From contig JAERSV010000059.1 of the NCBI GenBank assembly GCA_016845345.1, positions 1 to 49,140 on the forward strand: a DNA stretch of 49,140 bases. The letters run 5' to 3'. Source of the stretch: Methanobacteriota archaeon (GTDB taxonomy: Archaea; Thermoplasmatota; Poseidoniia; Poseidoniales; Thalassarchaeaceae). Shown here one piece after another: positions 8,426-16,243 of the stretch (the first letter of the stretch is position 1; each line of letters starts with the position of its first letter). The notes under the pieces were generated by a model, which worked only from the letters and a program-made list of their open reading frames with translations, made no database searches and was not told the DNA's origin. Both the position numbers and the translations under genes were made by a program.

Positions 8426-9999
8426 GTGGCCAAACGGAAGGTGAAGATTTCACAGCGTTTGCTAAGCCCTTTACCCTTGAACACAAGCGCATGAAGTTAG
8501 CGTATGTGCACGATATTCCTGAGCATGGTGAAATTGAGACGCGTTGGCGAAATCCAGAATTTTTGGCTAGCCGTGGTTTTACTGATTTAGTAGTGGCTGA
8601 CCAACTCTTTGGTTGCCTCTCACTAGTCATGGAAAACGCCCCAACATCTGACGTCTCACAACGACTTTCAGAACTAGATGAGCGCATCAAAGCGACATTG
8701 GAAGCGCGCCTTGATGCTTGGGTAATGGAAGACCTGTTTACCTTAACAAAAAAAGATGTCAACACTGGTGTAGCCTGCCCACATGATGATGAAAATTGGG
8801 GAGGAATGAACCGTGATCTACACTCTCTTTTCTCTCGTTACCCAGACCTAAAAGGAATCATTTTTCGCTTTGGCGAAGCCTTCGCAACTGATGCGTGGGC
8901 GAGCCGTTCTAATCCATTCTCTTGCGAGTGTGAAGTCTGTGAAAGACTCGGTAAAATCGGGGCATTGCAACGGATTATCTCTGAACTAGAGTCAGCAGTT
9001 TGTGACCTATTAGGAATGTATTGCATCATCAGAATGTGGGATTTAGGCGATGACGGATTTCATGCAGATTTAGAACAACAATCTGCCGCTTTAGCCGTTT
9101 GGAATGAAAACCCAAGATTAGTAGTATCAGTTAAGCATACAGCAACAGACTACTGGCGCTACCAGCCATGGAATAATTCCATCGAACTTGAAGGCCCACC
9201 GCGCTTGATCGAATTTCAATGTGAACGCGAATACGAATTTCTAGGCCTAATTCCAAACTGGCTCGGACACTCACTGGCTCAAGGATTCCCCGAAATTGAT
9301 TCACCAAAAACCGCCGGCCTTGCCAACTCAACACCATCAAACTGGGCCGGCTCTTACATCATTCCACGAGGCGGTGGTTGGTCAGCCGACCACGCCACCG
9401 ACGACTTCTGGTCAGAGATGAACACCCACGCAGTGATTGCTCTGACTGACGACCCAAATACGGACCCAGACCAAATCTTGGATGAGTTTCTAATACAAAC
9501 TGGATTTAATGATGATGATGGTCGCTTCTCGGTTGCAATGCTTATCAAAATGAGCAGTGACCTTCTCCTACATTTGAGATATCTACCAACCTACCAAGAT
9601 TTGACAAAGCAAATCTGGATGCCATCAGAAAACTGGTTTCGGGATGATACTTTCGTGCCCGGAGCCTGCGCCCACATAACCAACAAGGTCGCTCAGGCAG
9701 GCCTTTCAGACAAGCTCCGTGCAGACCGTGAATTCGCATCAATAGTCGCCCGCACACAACTCACCCGCGCAGAAGCGCTGTTCGATGGCGGCATCTTCAC
9801 AACCCACACAAAAGCGGAATTTATCCTCGATTCATACCGCTTCGCTGCCAACTTCGCAAACCTCACTGAATCAATCTGGAATGACTTGATAGATGCTGCA
9901 AATCAGGGCTCAACCCCCCTCTCAAGACCCATAGCAAAGCAGGTTATTTTGGCCAACCTTGCGCGCACACCCCTACCTCCGTTAAGATGCCTCGATTAG
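8422..9999 (+). CDS. Putative TIM-barrel glycoside hydrolase, GH67/DUF4838-like
   Basis: A 525-residue cytoplasmic protein starting at GTG 8422 inside the stop of the kinase gene (GTGA overlap), so the two are translationally coupled. The segment IIFRFGEAFATD, followed by a Cys cluster at residues 168, 170 and 173 (SCECEVCERL), recalls GH67-like and DUF4838 hydrolases, where a similar CxCxxC follows a catalytic barrel strand. RLIEFQCEREYEFLG and NWLGHSLAQGFPEI look like later barrel strands, and Glu152 and Glu231-233 are candidate acids. The second half is helical. There is no signal peptide, so it would act on imported oligosaccharide. With the kinase before it, release of a uronic acid that is then phosphorylated is a sensible hypothesis. 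Family assignment is tentative. Confidence 0.5.
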   Translation: MSGQTEGEDFTAFAKPFTLEHKRMKLAYVHDIPEHGEIETRWRNPEFLASRGFTDLVVADQLFGCLSLVMENAPTSDVSQRLSELDERIKATLEARLDAWVMEDLFTLTKKDVNTGVACPHDDENWGGMNRDLHSLFSRYPDLKGIIFRFGEAFATDAWASRSNPFSCECEVCERLGKIGALQRIISELESAVCDLLGMYCIIRMWDLGDDGFHADLEQQSAALAVWNENPRLVVSVKHTATDYWRYQPWNNSIELEGPPRLIEFQCEREYEFLGLIPNWLGHSLAQGFPEIDSPKTAGLANSTPSNWAGSYIIPRGGGWSADHATDDFWSEMNTHAVIALTDDPNTDPDQILDEFLIQTGFNDDDGRFSVAMLIKMSSDLLLHLRYLPTYQDLTKQIWMPSENWFRDDTFVPGACAHITNKVAQAGLSDKLRADREFASIVARTQLTRAEALFDGGIFTTHTKAEFILDSYRFAANFANLTESIWNDLIDAANQGSTPLSRPIAKQVILANLARTPLPPLRCLD

Positions 10000-10035
10000 G
10001 CGCATCGCTATCAGTGAGCAACCCCTCCGCCACCC

Positions 10036-10950
10036 ATGCAAGAGGCACTTTTCCGCCGCCTTTGGCAAGAACTTGACTTTGACGACCACCCCTACCCGGG
10101 AAGCCACGCAACCACCCCACAAGGAGAACTAAAATTCACCACCCACAAGGGTGCAGTGTCACTTTCAGATGACAGGATTAGCTTCCGCTTGGGAACCGGA
10201 AATGATGGCGAAACAAGCATTCACCGCTGGACTACTGAGCCAACAAAAATGAATGAGGGCCCAGAAAGGTTGGGAGAACACCGCTGGTCAATTTGTCCCA
10301 AAGACATCGGACTGAATTTGAGCGCATTCTTGGCCGTTAAAATTGGCCCACCAACTGTCGGCGATGGCGAGTCAGTTCTGCAAGAAAGAGTATTACTAGG
10401 GCAAATTCGTAACTCACTCTCACCTCACTTGAAAGATTGGACTTGGCACTTAGAAGTCGACAATAAGCAAGACAGAACGGGTTGGTATATTCGCGCCCCT
10501 GAATCTTGGCAGAGCCTATTCACAATTTTTGCTGGACTTGGTTGGCACCCTGATACACCTGACAATAAACACGGATTCCTGCTCTTTGAAAGGGCCCCGC
10601 CCGGAGAACTTGACCGCCCTGACGAGGATGAGCCAAACAAATTAGATGCCTTGAGAACCGTTGCTCTTTGCAACTCCCAACGTGGCGCCTTGACACAATT
10701 AGCAAGTGACCCAATTTGGTCGCATGAAGCAAAGCCACATCAAATCAAATTACCTGGAGATGTGCAGTTATGGCCACCTTCAATGGATAGATGGCCGCTG
10801 TTGGTGGCCCGCCAAACTGGTGAAATAGGAATTGAAAATCCACTCGGAAATCCAAAAGAAGTTGCCGAGTGGATGAGCGAAATTGTGACTGCTTTGGGAC
10901 CAACTATCTCGACGCTTTCAACCAAAATTGATGGCCTCAGTTGGCAATAA
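10036..10950 (+). CDS. Protein of unknown function, third gene of the uronate-like operon
   Basis: A 304-residue soluble protein starting at ATG 10036, 36 bases after the putative hydrolase and in the same direction, so probably co-transcribed. I do not recognise a family. It has no signal peptide or membrane segment and is rich in Trp (WTWHLEV, TGWYIRAPESWQSLF, GLGWHPD, MDRWPLLV). The conserved-looking pieces GWYIRAPESW and HGFLLFERAPPGE suggest a compact alpha/beta protein. A metal-dependent or carbohydrate-binding role is possible, but no catalytic motif stands out. The gene is real by length and operon position. It is followed by a T-rich convergent spacer against the GHMP kinase at 11016. 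Confidence 0.75.
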   Translation: MQEALFRRLWQELDFDDHPYPGSHATTPQGELKFTTHKGAVSLSDDRISFRLGTGNDGETSIHRWTTEPTKMNEGPERLGEHRWSICPKDIGLNLSAFLAVKIGPPTVGDGESVLQERVLLGQIRNSLSPHLKDWTWHLEVDNKQDRTGWYIRAPESWQSLFTIFAGLGWHPDTPDNKHGFLLFERAPPGELDRPDEDEPNKLDALRTVALCNSQRGALTQLASDPIWSHEAKPHQIKLPGDVQLWPPSMDRWPLLVARQTGEIGIENPLGNPKEVAEWMSEIVTALGPTISTLSTKIDGLSWQ

Positions 10951-11015
10951 TTTTTCGATAAAGACTGACCTAAATCCTCACAAAATTGGATTTTCTCAAA
11001 TGAAAAATTCAATAT

Positions 11016-11900
11016 TTACTCAATTTTGACTTGCAATCCTTGAACATCTGGCGCCCATTCAACAAGACTCCAGCCAGCCGCCTCACAAGCCGCTTCAACC
11101 GCTTCTCTGCGGCCAAGATTGCACAACAGCATAGCACAACCGCCGCCACCAGCACCCAGCGCTTTCCAAGCCAAGACATCCTTGCTAGCAAGTAGCGGGT
11201 CAACCACACCCCGGAACGGTTCGTGTAGTTCTTTGTCAAGCAGGTCAACCCCTCGACAGACCTCGTGAAGCGCCTGAATTACCTCATCACGCCTATCCTG
11301 TTGAACACCCCTCGCCATGCCACGTGCCGCCAAACGAATCGCCATCAAACCCTCTTTGACTTCCTCGTCACCTTTCCCATATCTCTCCCAGATATTCTTG
11401 TGTAAATCGCCCGAAACATGAGCAATATTTGAGTTGACGACAATCAATTGTCTCTGTAACCATTTTGTTGCTGATGCTAATGGAACAAGCGGCATTTCCT
11501 CAACATCATCCTGCATGAACATCAGATGATTCCAGCCGCCGTGTGAAGCCGCCCATTGGTCTTGGCGGCCACCTTTATTTCCTAATATTGACTCAAATTG
11601 GAATGCCTGTTCTGCTAACACTTTGCGCCCTGCATCATCGGTTTCCATCGCATTGATTGCAGCCATCAGTGCAACATTGATTGCACCCGTCGTCCCCAAG
11701 CCCGAGCCCACCGGTACCTCACAAGTGTAAGAGACTGAGAGTATCCCCTCATCGTCAACTTCTAGCGTGGCAGTAGCGTATTTATTGATGGCCAAATTGA
11801 CCACCTCACCGCCCACATCGTGTGTGTACGGAGAAACATCTGTCCACCCCCCTGCAAAGTCCAATCGCACTGGGGCCCGAGCCACTACCTTGCGCGCCAT
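11016..11900 (-). CDS. GHMP-family sugar kinase, heptose-7-phosphate kinase/fucokinase type
   Basis: I choose ATG 11900 (294 residues), which has GGGTGG just upstream. A TTG at 11951 would add 17 residues. Motif 1 (APVRLDFAGGWTDVSPY), motif 2 (PVGSGLGTTGAINVAL) and motif 3 (GAGGGGCAMLL) are intact. GGRQDQWAASHGGWN is a signature of the HddA/fucokinase branch, which phosphorylates D-glycero-D-manno-heptose 7-phosphate or L-fucose at C1. The product would be a substrate for a nucleotidyltransferase. The gene lies downstream of the three-gene surface operon on the same strand, so it might be read through from it, but its higher GC content and metabolic role suggest a separate history. Fold certain, sugar unknown. 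Confidence 0.85.
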   Translation of the reverse strand: MARKVVARAPVRLDFAGGWTDVSPYTHDVGGEVVNLAINKYATATLEVDDEGILSVSYTCEVPVGSGLGTTGAINVALMAAINAMETDDAGRKVLAEQAFQFESILGNKGGRQDQWAASHGGWNHLMFMQDDVEEMPLVPLASATKWLQRQLIVVNSNIAHVSGDLHKNIWERYGKGDEEVKEGLMAIRLAARGMARGVQQDRRDEVIQALHEVCRGVDLLDKELHEPFRGVVDPLLASKDVLAWKALGAGGGGCAMLLCNLGRREAVEAACEAAGWSLVEWAPDVQGLQVKIE

Positions 11901-11964
11901 GTCCACCCGGTAACGCCGTATCCCATCAACCCGACCCTCGAAATAGTCCAAATGCTGCCACTAA

Positions 11965-12693
11965 TTATTGAGTGCTGGCTGTCTCAGAACCGGTCTCTTG
12001 ATTTGCCAATATATCAAAAAGGGAGGAATTAATGATTGTCCTTCCTTTTAATGTCAATTCTATTGAGGAAATCTCCTCTGACACGGGTGTTGATGAAATT
12101 AAACCCAGCTCTAACAATCGTGAGAACGATCTACTTATTGTTGGTTGACTTAAACCCAAACTATTCGCAATATCCTCTTGATTTCCACAGAATGTATCTG
12201 AATTTTTGAAGTAGTTTATCACCTGTAAATCACTCGGCTGCAACTGATGATGAATCTCCTCGAAGTTCCGGCTTTCTTGATCATTACCTGAGACCTTCAA
12301 CATGAAGTAACACTTCCTTTTTCCAAATTTCTCAGATCTGATTATACCATCCGACTCCAATCGATTTAGGTGATGGGTGGTCTGTCCTACTCCCATGCCT
12401 AACATCTTGATGATTTGGCTCAAATATACTCCAGGATTACCGGATACCAAATTGACAATTTCTTTCCTCCTTGAATCACCCCTTTTAGTCCCCATTCTGG
12501 TGAAGGCGCCTATGATTGGGTACTTACTCAATCTGCTGAGCGACCATAATCTAGAGGGTTGGTATCCAAATATTGCCAACGGAACCATCAGCGTCACACC
12601 TGAAACCAAGGTAATAAAATATTTTTCATCCAACCAACTTTTCTCTGAGTTTACTGAATGCTCTCCACTCATCTCTGTACTATGAGCATTCAT
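11965..12693 (-). CDS. Membrane-anchored transcription regulator with two winged-helix domains
   Basis: A 242-residue protein. One transmembrane segment lies at about residues 26-44 (YFITLVSGVTLMVPLAIFGY), followed by basic residues. Two winged helix-turn-helix domains come next. The first is at about 75-135, with a recognition-helix-like GMGVGQTTHHLNRLESDGII (ArsR/MarR style). The second is at about 150-215, with GLSQPTISRSFSRLLELGLI. The N-terminus is short, so any sensing must happen in the membrane or through a partner. It is the last gene of a three-gene operon, 24 bases after the second exported protein. Likely role: DNA-binding regulator held at the membrane, probably controlling its own operon. 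The class is known in Euryarchaeota; this particular arrangement I do not recognise. Confidence 0.8.
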   Translation of the reverse strand: MNAHSTEMSGEHSVNSEKSWLDEKYFITLVSGVTLMVPLAIFGYQPSRLWSLSRLSKYPIIGAFTRMGTKRGDSRRKEIVNLVSGNPGVYLSQIIKMLGMGVGQTTHHLNRLESDGIIRSEKFGKRKCYFMLKVSGNDQESRNFEEIHHQLQPSDLQVINYFKNSDTFCGNQEDIANSLGLSQPTISRSFSRLLELGLISSTPVSEEISSIELTLKGRTIINSSLFDILANQETGSETASTQ

Positions 12694-12717
12694 TGATTCT
12701 GCCGTCTCATTAACCTT

Positions 12718-13578
12718 TCACCAGAGTAGAAAGGGAGGGAGAGAACCGTGGTAATTATGGAGTTTAAAGGATAAATTTTCATTTGAATATTGATATTTGA
12801 CTGAGTGATTAAGATTATCACTGATCAATATTTCACCCATACTTGCTTGAAATTCACCTATGGTACCCTTATCATTGTCCACTGAATAGTGAGAACTATC
12901 CCTATGCTGATATTCAAAGTAAAAACCCACCTGTTCAGTTGATGAAGGAAAATTGAAATATCCATCATTAGCGATACATGAAGTTGTGTGACGAGTCCAA
13001 GAATAATTTCCTTTGCCATCATTTGATGTGAAATCAAACAATTCCATATTCAACTTTGCTACTTTCACCCAACCTGTTGTCAAATTTTTAGGTTCAACTG
13101 TTATGCCACCTGAAGTCATGACTTCAATACAATAATCACCATACGATGGCAGAAGCCATGGTGAGTATTGATAATTCTCAAAGGGGTCGCCCAAGTTATT
13201 GGTTCTCTCTTTATAATATTGAATCTTACCGTTTGAAATTACTTGCTCTTGAAAAGAGTTAGAACCTAAAACAGAACTACTCGCCCCTTTTCCACTCATC
13301 TCCGATGCTGAAAGGTTGTTATTAATGAGATACGAATTAGAATAGGAAACAAGTGAATATGATTCCCTTGTGAAGCCCCAAGTGAATACATCTACCTTTT
13401 CTGGTCTCACTTCATCCCATTCGAAACACCGTTGGAATATACCCTCTCTAAGGATACCATCTTCATGGTCTAAACCGGTATAAACTTCGTAATCCGGAGG
13501 CATTATGGCAGAGTAAATGAAATAGCCACCAATTGATGCTACTCCTAGAACTCCAATTATTATCCAAACTTTTTTCAT
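12718..13578 (-). CDS. Exported membrane-anchored protein of unknown function, second gene of surface operon
   Basis: A 286-residue protein with an N-terminal hydrophobic helix (WIIIGVLGVASIGGYFIYSA) after MKK and no clear cleavage site. It is probably a signal anchor, with the remaining 260 residues outside the cell. The exterior part is rich in Ser, Asn, Tyr and aromatic residues and looks all-beta. Cys residues in QRCFEW, DYCIEV and TSCIAND could form disulphides. Its start overlaps the stop of the 485-residue gene by four bases (ATGA), so the two are coupled. The gene is A+T-rich. I do not recognise a family. It may be the membrane partner that presents the secreted protein or relays a signal to the regulator encoded next. 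Confidence 0.75.
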   Translation of the reverse strand: MKKVWIIIGVLGVASIGGYFIYSAIMPPDYEVYTGLDHEDGILREGIFQRCFEWDEVRPEKVDVFTWGFTRESYSLVSYSNSYLINNNLSASEMSGKGASSSVLGSNSFQEQVISNGKIQYYKERTNNLGDPFENYQYSPWLLPSYGDYCIEVMTSGGITVEPKNLTTGWVKVAKLNMELFDFTSNDGKGNYSWTRHTTSCIANDGYFNFPSSTEQVGFYFEYQHRDSSHYSVDNDKGTIGEFQASMGEILISDNLNHSVKYQYSNENLSFKLHNYHGSLPPFLLW

Positions 13579-15032
13579 AAGACCATAACCTCAGCTGAAA
13601 TTGAAGATTGTTGCTGATCCAAAGTCACAACAGAACCGGTTACCGGATACTGCTGTTTCAGATATATATCAACTGTCAACATAACCTCATAGACTGGTAC
13701 GCCACCAGATGAAAAAGGTATCATTGAACTGCCCTGCCCTGTGTTTGGATGTGGCCCACCACCCAATATAATCATGGGTTCAGTGACTAGGCAAGGTGTA
13801 GAAAGATATCTACAGGTGTGGGTGTTTGTGTTCGTATAAATCTGAGTGAAACCTGAACCATCAAATATAGAAATATCCCAACTCACATCTATATCGATGT
13901 ATTTGAACTGTACAGCACAGAGGCTTGAACTTACTGTTTGAACATACAACTGTATTTCGCCGTTGTAGTTTGAAAATGATACTGTACTCGGTTCTTTGCC
14001 TCTCAGAATGGAATAATCAAAAGAATCAGCAACAAATATTGAATTTAATGACGTACATAAAAAATCAGTCGAATCCAATATCTGGACTGTGTCCAAACTC
14101 TGTGTGCCCATATATGTTAACGGGGCTGAATTGGGGAGAATTCCCATGTCATTCAAAGGAGCTCGGTCCATGAACACGAATTGATAAAAATCCGAGTACC
14201 AATTGACCCCATCATAATAATCGGAGGTCATGGTGGCTTTCTGCCATCTACCGACTTCACCATAAGGAGAAAGAGAAACTGGATTAGAATCCCATTCTAC
14301 AGAGTAGGGTGTGGACCCTGTATCGTCTCCAATCCCATCATTATTTTTGTCTGAAAAATATTTTAATGAACTCAATCCAGAACTGCCATATCCATAACCC
14401 AACACTTCGAAATCTGTGTTCCACTCCTCCCAACACCCCGTCCCACCAAATGGAGAGTAACAGGTTGTGTCAATCCAATCATGCCTCCAGTCAACAAACC
14501 ATGGGGTTGAGATATCAAACCCATCATAGATGGGAGCGAAACAATATGTACCCCAAGCCGGTGAAATGTATGAAGAAGTAGACAAACTATTCGTCACTTG
14601 AATACGAGCTGGGTCTGAGCCAATACATGTTCCAGTATTACCCGGAGAGTGAACTGTATTCACACCAAATGGGGTTGAACAGTATAACTCGGCATGTTCT
14701 TTCAGAGCAAAACCAGGGCAAACCCTTAGATTCAGATTTGAATCACTGAAATGAATTGGTTGATTAATATCAAGATTGGAAATTACACCCCCCGAATCGG
14801 TAGATATCAGAATTAGTGCTTGATAATCAACTATCTGAGATTGACACTGTGATACTGAAAAATACACGCCATTCGTATCAACTTCATAACTAATCATCAA
14901 TCGGGGATGGCCGTCACAATCGGTCAGAATCACGTTCGATGATTGTTCAGCTTCTACAGTAATTGATGATGTTGAAATTATCAAGACTACCAGTAAAAGA
15001 ATCATCAGACCTAGTTTGACTAATTTAAACAT
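13575..15032 (-). CDS. Secreted surface protein of unknown function, first gene of surface operon
   Basis: A 485-residue protein with a clear signal peptide (KLGLMILLLVVLIISTSS, then VEAEQ). The mature part is rich in Ser, Thr, Tyr and Gly with scattered Cys. A Ca2+-loop-like DKNNDGIGDDTG follows a GYGYGSSGLSSLKYF segment, as in thrombospondin-type-3 repeats. No membrane helix is seen at the C-terminus, so the protein is either released or held by its partner. It is the promoter-proximal gene of the operon with a strong TATA box at 15087-15096. Base composition is markedly A+T-rich relative to the flanking enzymes. Function unknown; an adhesin or ligand-binding role is a guess from composition. 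Confidence 0.75.
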   Translation of the reverse strand: MFKLVKLGLMILLLVVLIISTSSITVEAEQSSNVILTDCDGHPRLMISYEVDTNGVYFSVSQCQSQIVDYQALILISTDSGGVISNLDINQPIHFSDSNLNLRVCPGFALKEHAELYCSTPFGVNTVHSPGNTGTCIGSDPARIQVTNSLSTSSYISPAWGTYCFAPIYDGFDISTPWFVDWRHDWIDTTCYSPFGGTGCWEEWNTDFEVLGYGYGSSGLSSLKYFSDKNNDGIGDDTGSTPYSVEWDSNPVSLSPYGEVGRWQKATMTSDYYDGVNWYSDFYQFVFMDRAPLNDMGILPNSAPLTYMGTQSLDTVQILDSTDFLCTSLNSIFVADSFDYSILRGKEPSTVSFSNYNGEIQLYVQTVSSSLCAVQFKYIDIDVSWDISIFDGSGFTQIYTNTNTHTCRYLSTPCLVTEPMIILGGGPHPNTGQGSSMIPFSSGGVPVYEVMLTVDIYLKQQYPVTGSVVTLDQQQSSISAEVMVL

Positions 15033-15061
15033 GAACTTGCCATAGAGATTTGACTTATAGA

Positions 15062-15077
15062 TAAATTGGTAAATTGG
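15062..15077 (-). promoter_or_regulatory. Tandem 8-bp operator-like repeat
   Basis: TAAATTGG is repeated head to tail at 15062-15069 and 15070-15077 (CCAATTTA twice on the transcribed strand). It sits 10-25 bases downstream of the TATA box, where transcription should start. That is a classic position for an archaeal repressor site. The operon's own winged-helix regulator is the natural candidate to bind it (inference). Confidence 0.5.
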
Positions 15078-15086
15078 TGAATACGG

Positions 15087-15096
15087 TTTATATAAG
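15087..15096 (-). promoter_or_regulatory. TATA box of the three-gene surface operon
   Basis: Minus strand reads CTTATATAAA, a near-ideal archaeal TATA element, 55-64 bases upstream of ATG 15032. This is the clearest promoter in the window. Confidence 0.65.
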
Positions 15097-15114
15097 AATT
15101 AACTGAGTTTACAA

Positions 15115-15140
15115 CCTTTGAAACAAATCTACTTCAAAGG
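15115..15140 (-). terminator. 8-bp stem-loop at the end of the M14-like peptidase gene
   Basis: CCTTTGAA (15115-15122) pairs perfectly with TTCAAAGG (15133-15140) over a 10-base loop. It straddles the stop codon of the minus-strand gene ending at 15134, and lies just upstream of the surface-operon promoter. It probably separates the two transcription units. Confidence 0.5.
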
Positions 15141-16234
15141 TCAGCAAGAGCATCATCAATCAGCGCTTGACCTCTAGCCATAATCATGGCTTTCCATTTG
15201 TCAGAATTAGGGCTAAACACCTCCACCAATCTTAGGCGCTCTGTTGAGTGCAGTTTCTCGCGCTTCCCAAAATTTGACCATTGGGTCATTCTATTCTCAG
15301 CGCGTAATGTCTTGATCACCTTGACTGGTTTGTAAGTTCCAAACTCTTGGGTAATCAATGTCCAATCAATATCTGTAAATCGTGCTGAAATTCCTTCGAG
15401 CATACCTCCGCGTATGCGGTAAGCAACACCAGCGTCTGGGTCTAAAGGCTGAATCCTTGGGCCATAACGTGCCCTAAGAGATGTGAAAGACTCCTCACCT
15501 ATTTCATTTGATACAAGCAAGGAATCCACGCCAAATGGCCCCAATCCGGTGTGAAAATCAATCCAGACTGCCCGCTTAACACTCGGTAGCACACCTGACA
15601 AATATTCTAACCAAAGTTTCGGCCCCTCATACATTTGGTGACCGCCGTAATTCATCGACTTAGGCCTTTCGAACTGACCCTCGGCAATGGTTTGTTTTGC
15701 AACATTGAATCCCATCTTTAGCATCACCAAGGCTGCTCTCAGTGTGAACATATCAAATGTTGATTTGTAAGAACGTGGATTTAGGAAGTCATCCAATTCA
15801 TGATACCTTTGAGGCTCGCCGACATAAGCCTCGCCGGGTGGTAGGAAATTTCGATTCAAGTCAGCATTATCCTCGTTTACTCTTCTTAACCAAGCAAATC
15901 CGTAAGGATTGATTGTATGTGCTATTACCAAACCCGTATCATCAGGGAATTGTAATTCACCTGCTGACAAACGCTCTAACATTCTAATCTGATTGGCACT
16001 TCCAGGAAACCCTTCAACCCCATGAACCCCACTTGTGTGTATCAGCATTCGCGTTGGTTTATCTCCTCCAATATAAGCGATATCTATTGTAAGGTTTTCA
16101 TCAGAAGGGCCGCGTACTGAAATTGGCAGGGATGTGATTTTTGCTCCTGCCTTCTCAGCAGCGTCAAGGAAACGCTGACGGGCAGTTACGTAATCAGGTG
16201 AAAAATATCGCCATAACTCATCCTTTGCCACCAT
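15134..16234 (-). CDS. M14-like zinc metallopeptidase, DUF2817 family
   Basis: A 366-residue cytoplasmic protein matching DUF2817, a branch of the M14 carboxypeptidase fold. The zinc motif HxxE is at residues 71-74 (SGVHGVEGFPGS), and the third ligand His sits in WIDFHTGLGPFG. DLNRNFLP supplies the usual substrate-binding Asn-Arg. The late Glu is probably in TLITQEFGTYKP. It starts nine bases after the GH38 gene, with a GAGG ribosome site overlapping the end of that gene, so the two are co-transcribed. Likely job: trimming a peptide or amide from glycopeptides whose sugars the mannosidase handles (inference from context). Substrates of this family are poorly known. Confidence 0.85.
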   Translation of the reverse strand: MVAKDELWRYFSPDYVTARQRFLDAAEKAGAKITSLPISVRGPSDENLTIDIAYIGGDKPTRMLIHTSGVHGVEGFPGSANQIRMLERLSAGELQFPDDTGLVIAHTINPYGFAWLRRVNEDNADLNRNFLPPGEAYVGEPQRYHELDDFLNPRSYKSTFDMFTLRAALVMLKMGFNVAKQTIAEGQFERPKSMNYGGHQMYEGPKLWLEYLSGVLPSVKRAVWIDFHTGLGPFGVDSLLVSNEIGEESFTSLRARYGPRIQPLDPDAGVAYRIRGGMLEGISARFTDIDWTLITQEFGTYKPVKVIKTLRAENRMTQWSNFGKREKLHSTERLRLVEVFSPNSDKWKAMIMARGQALIDDALADL

Positions 16235-16243
16235 GTTGCAACC

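Noticed and set aside
10951..11015. T-rich convergent spacer as a bidirectional terminator
   Set aside because: T-runs are short and no stable stem is visible; not enough for a call.
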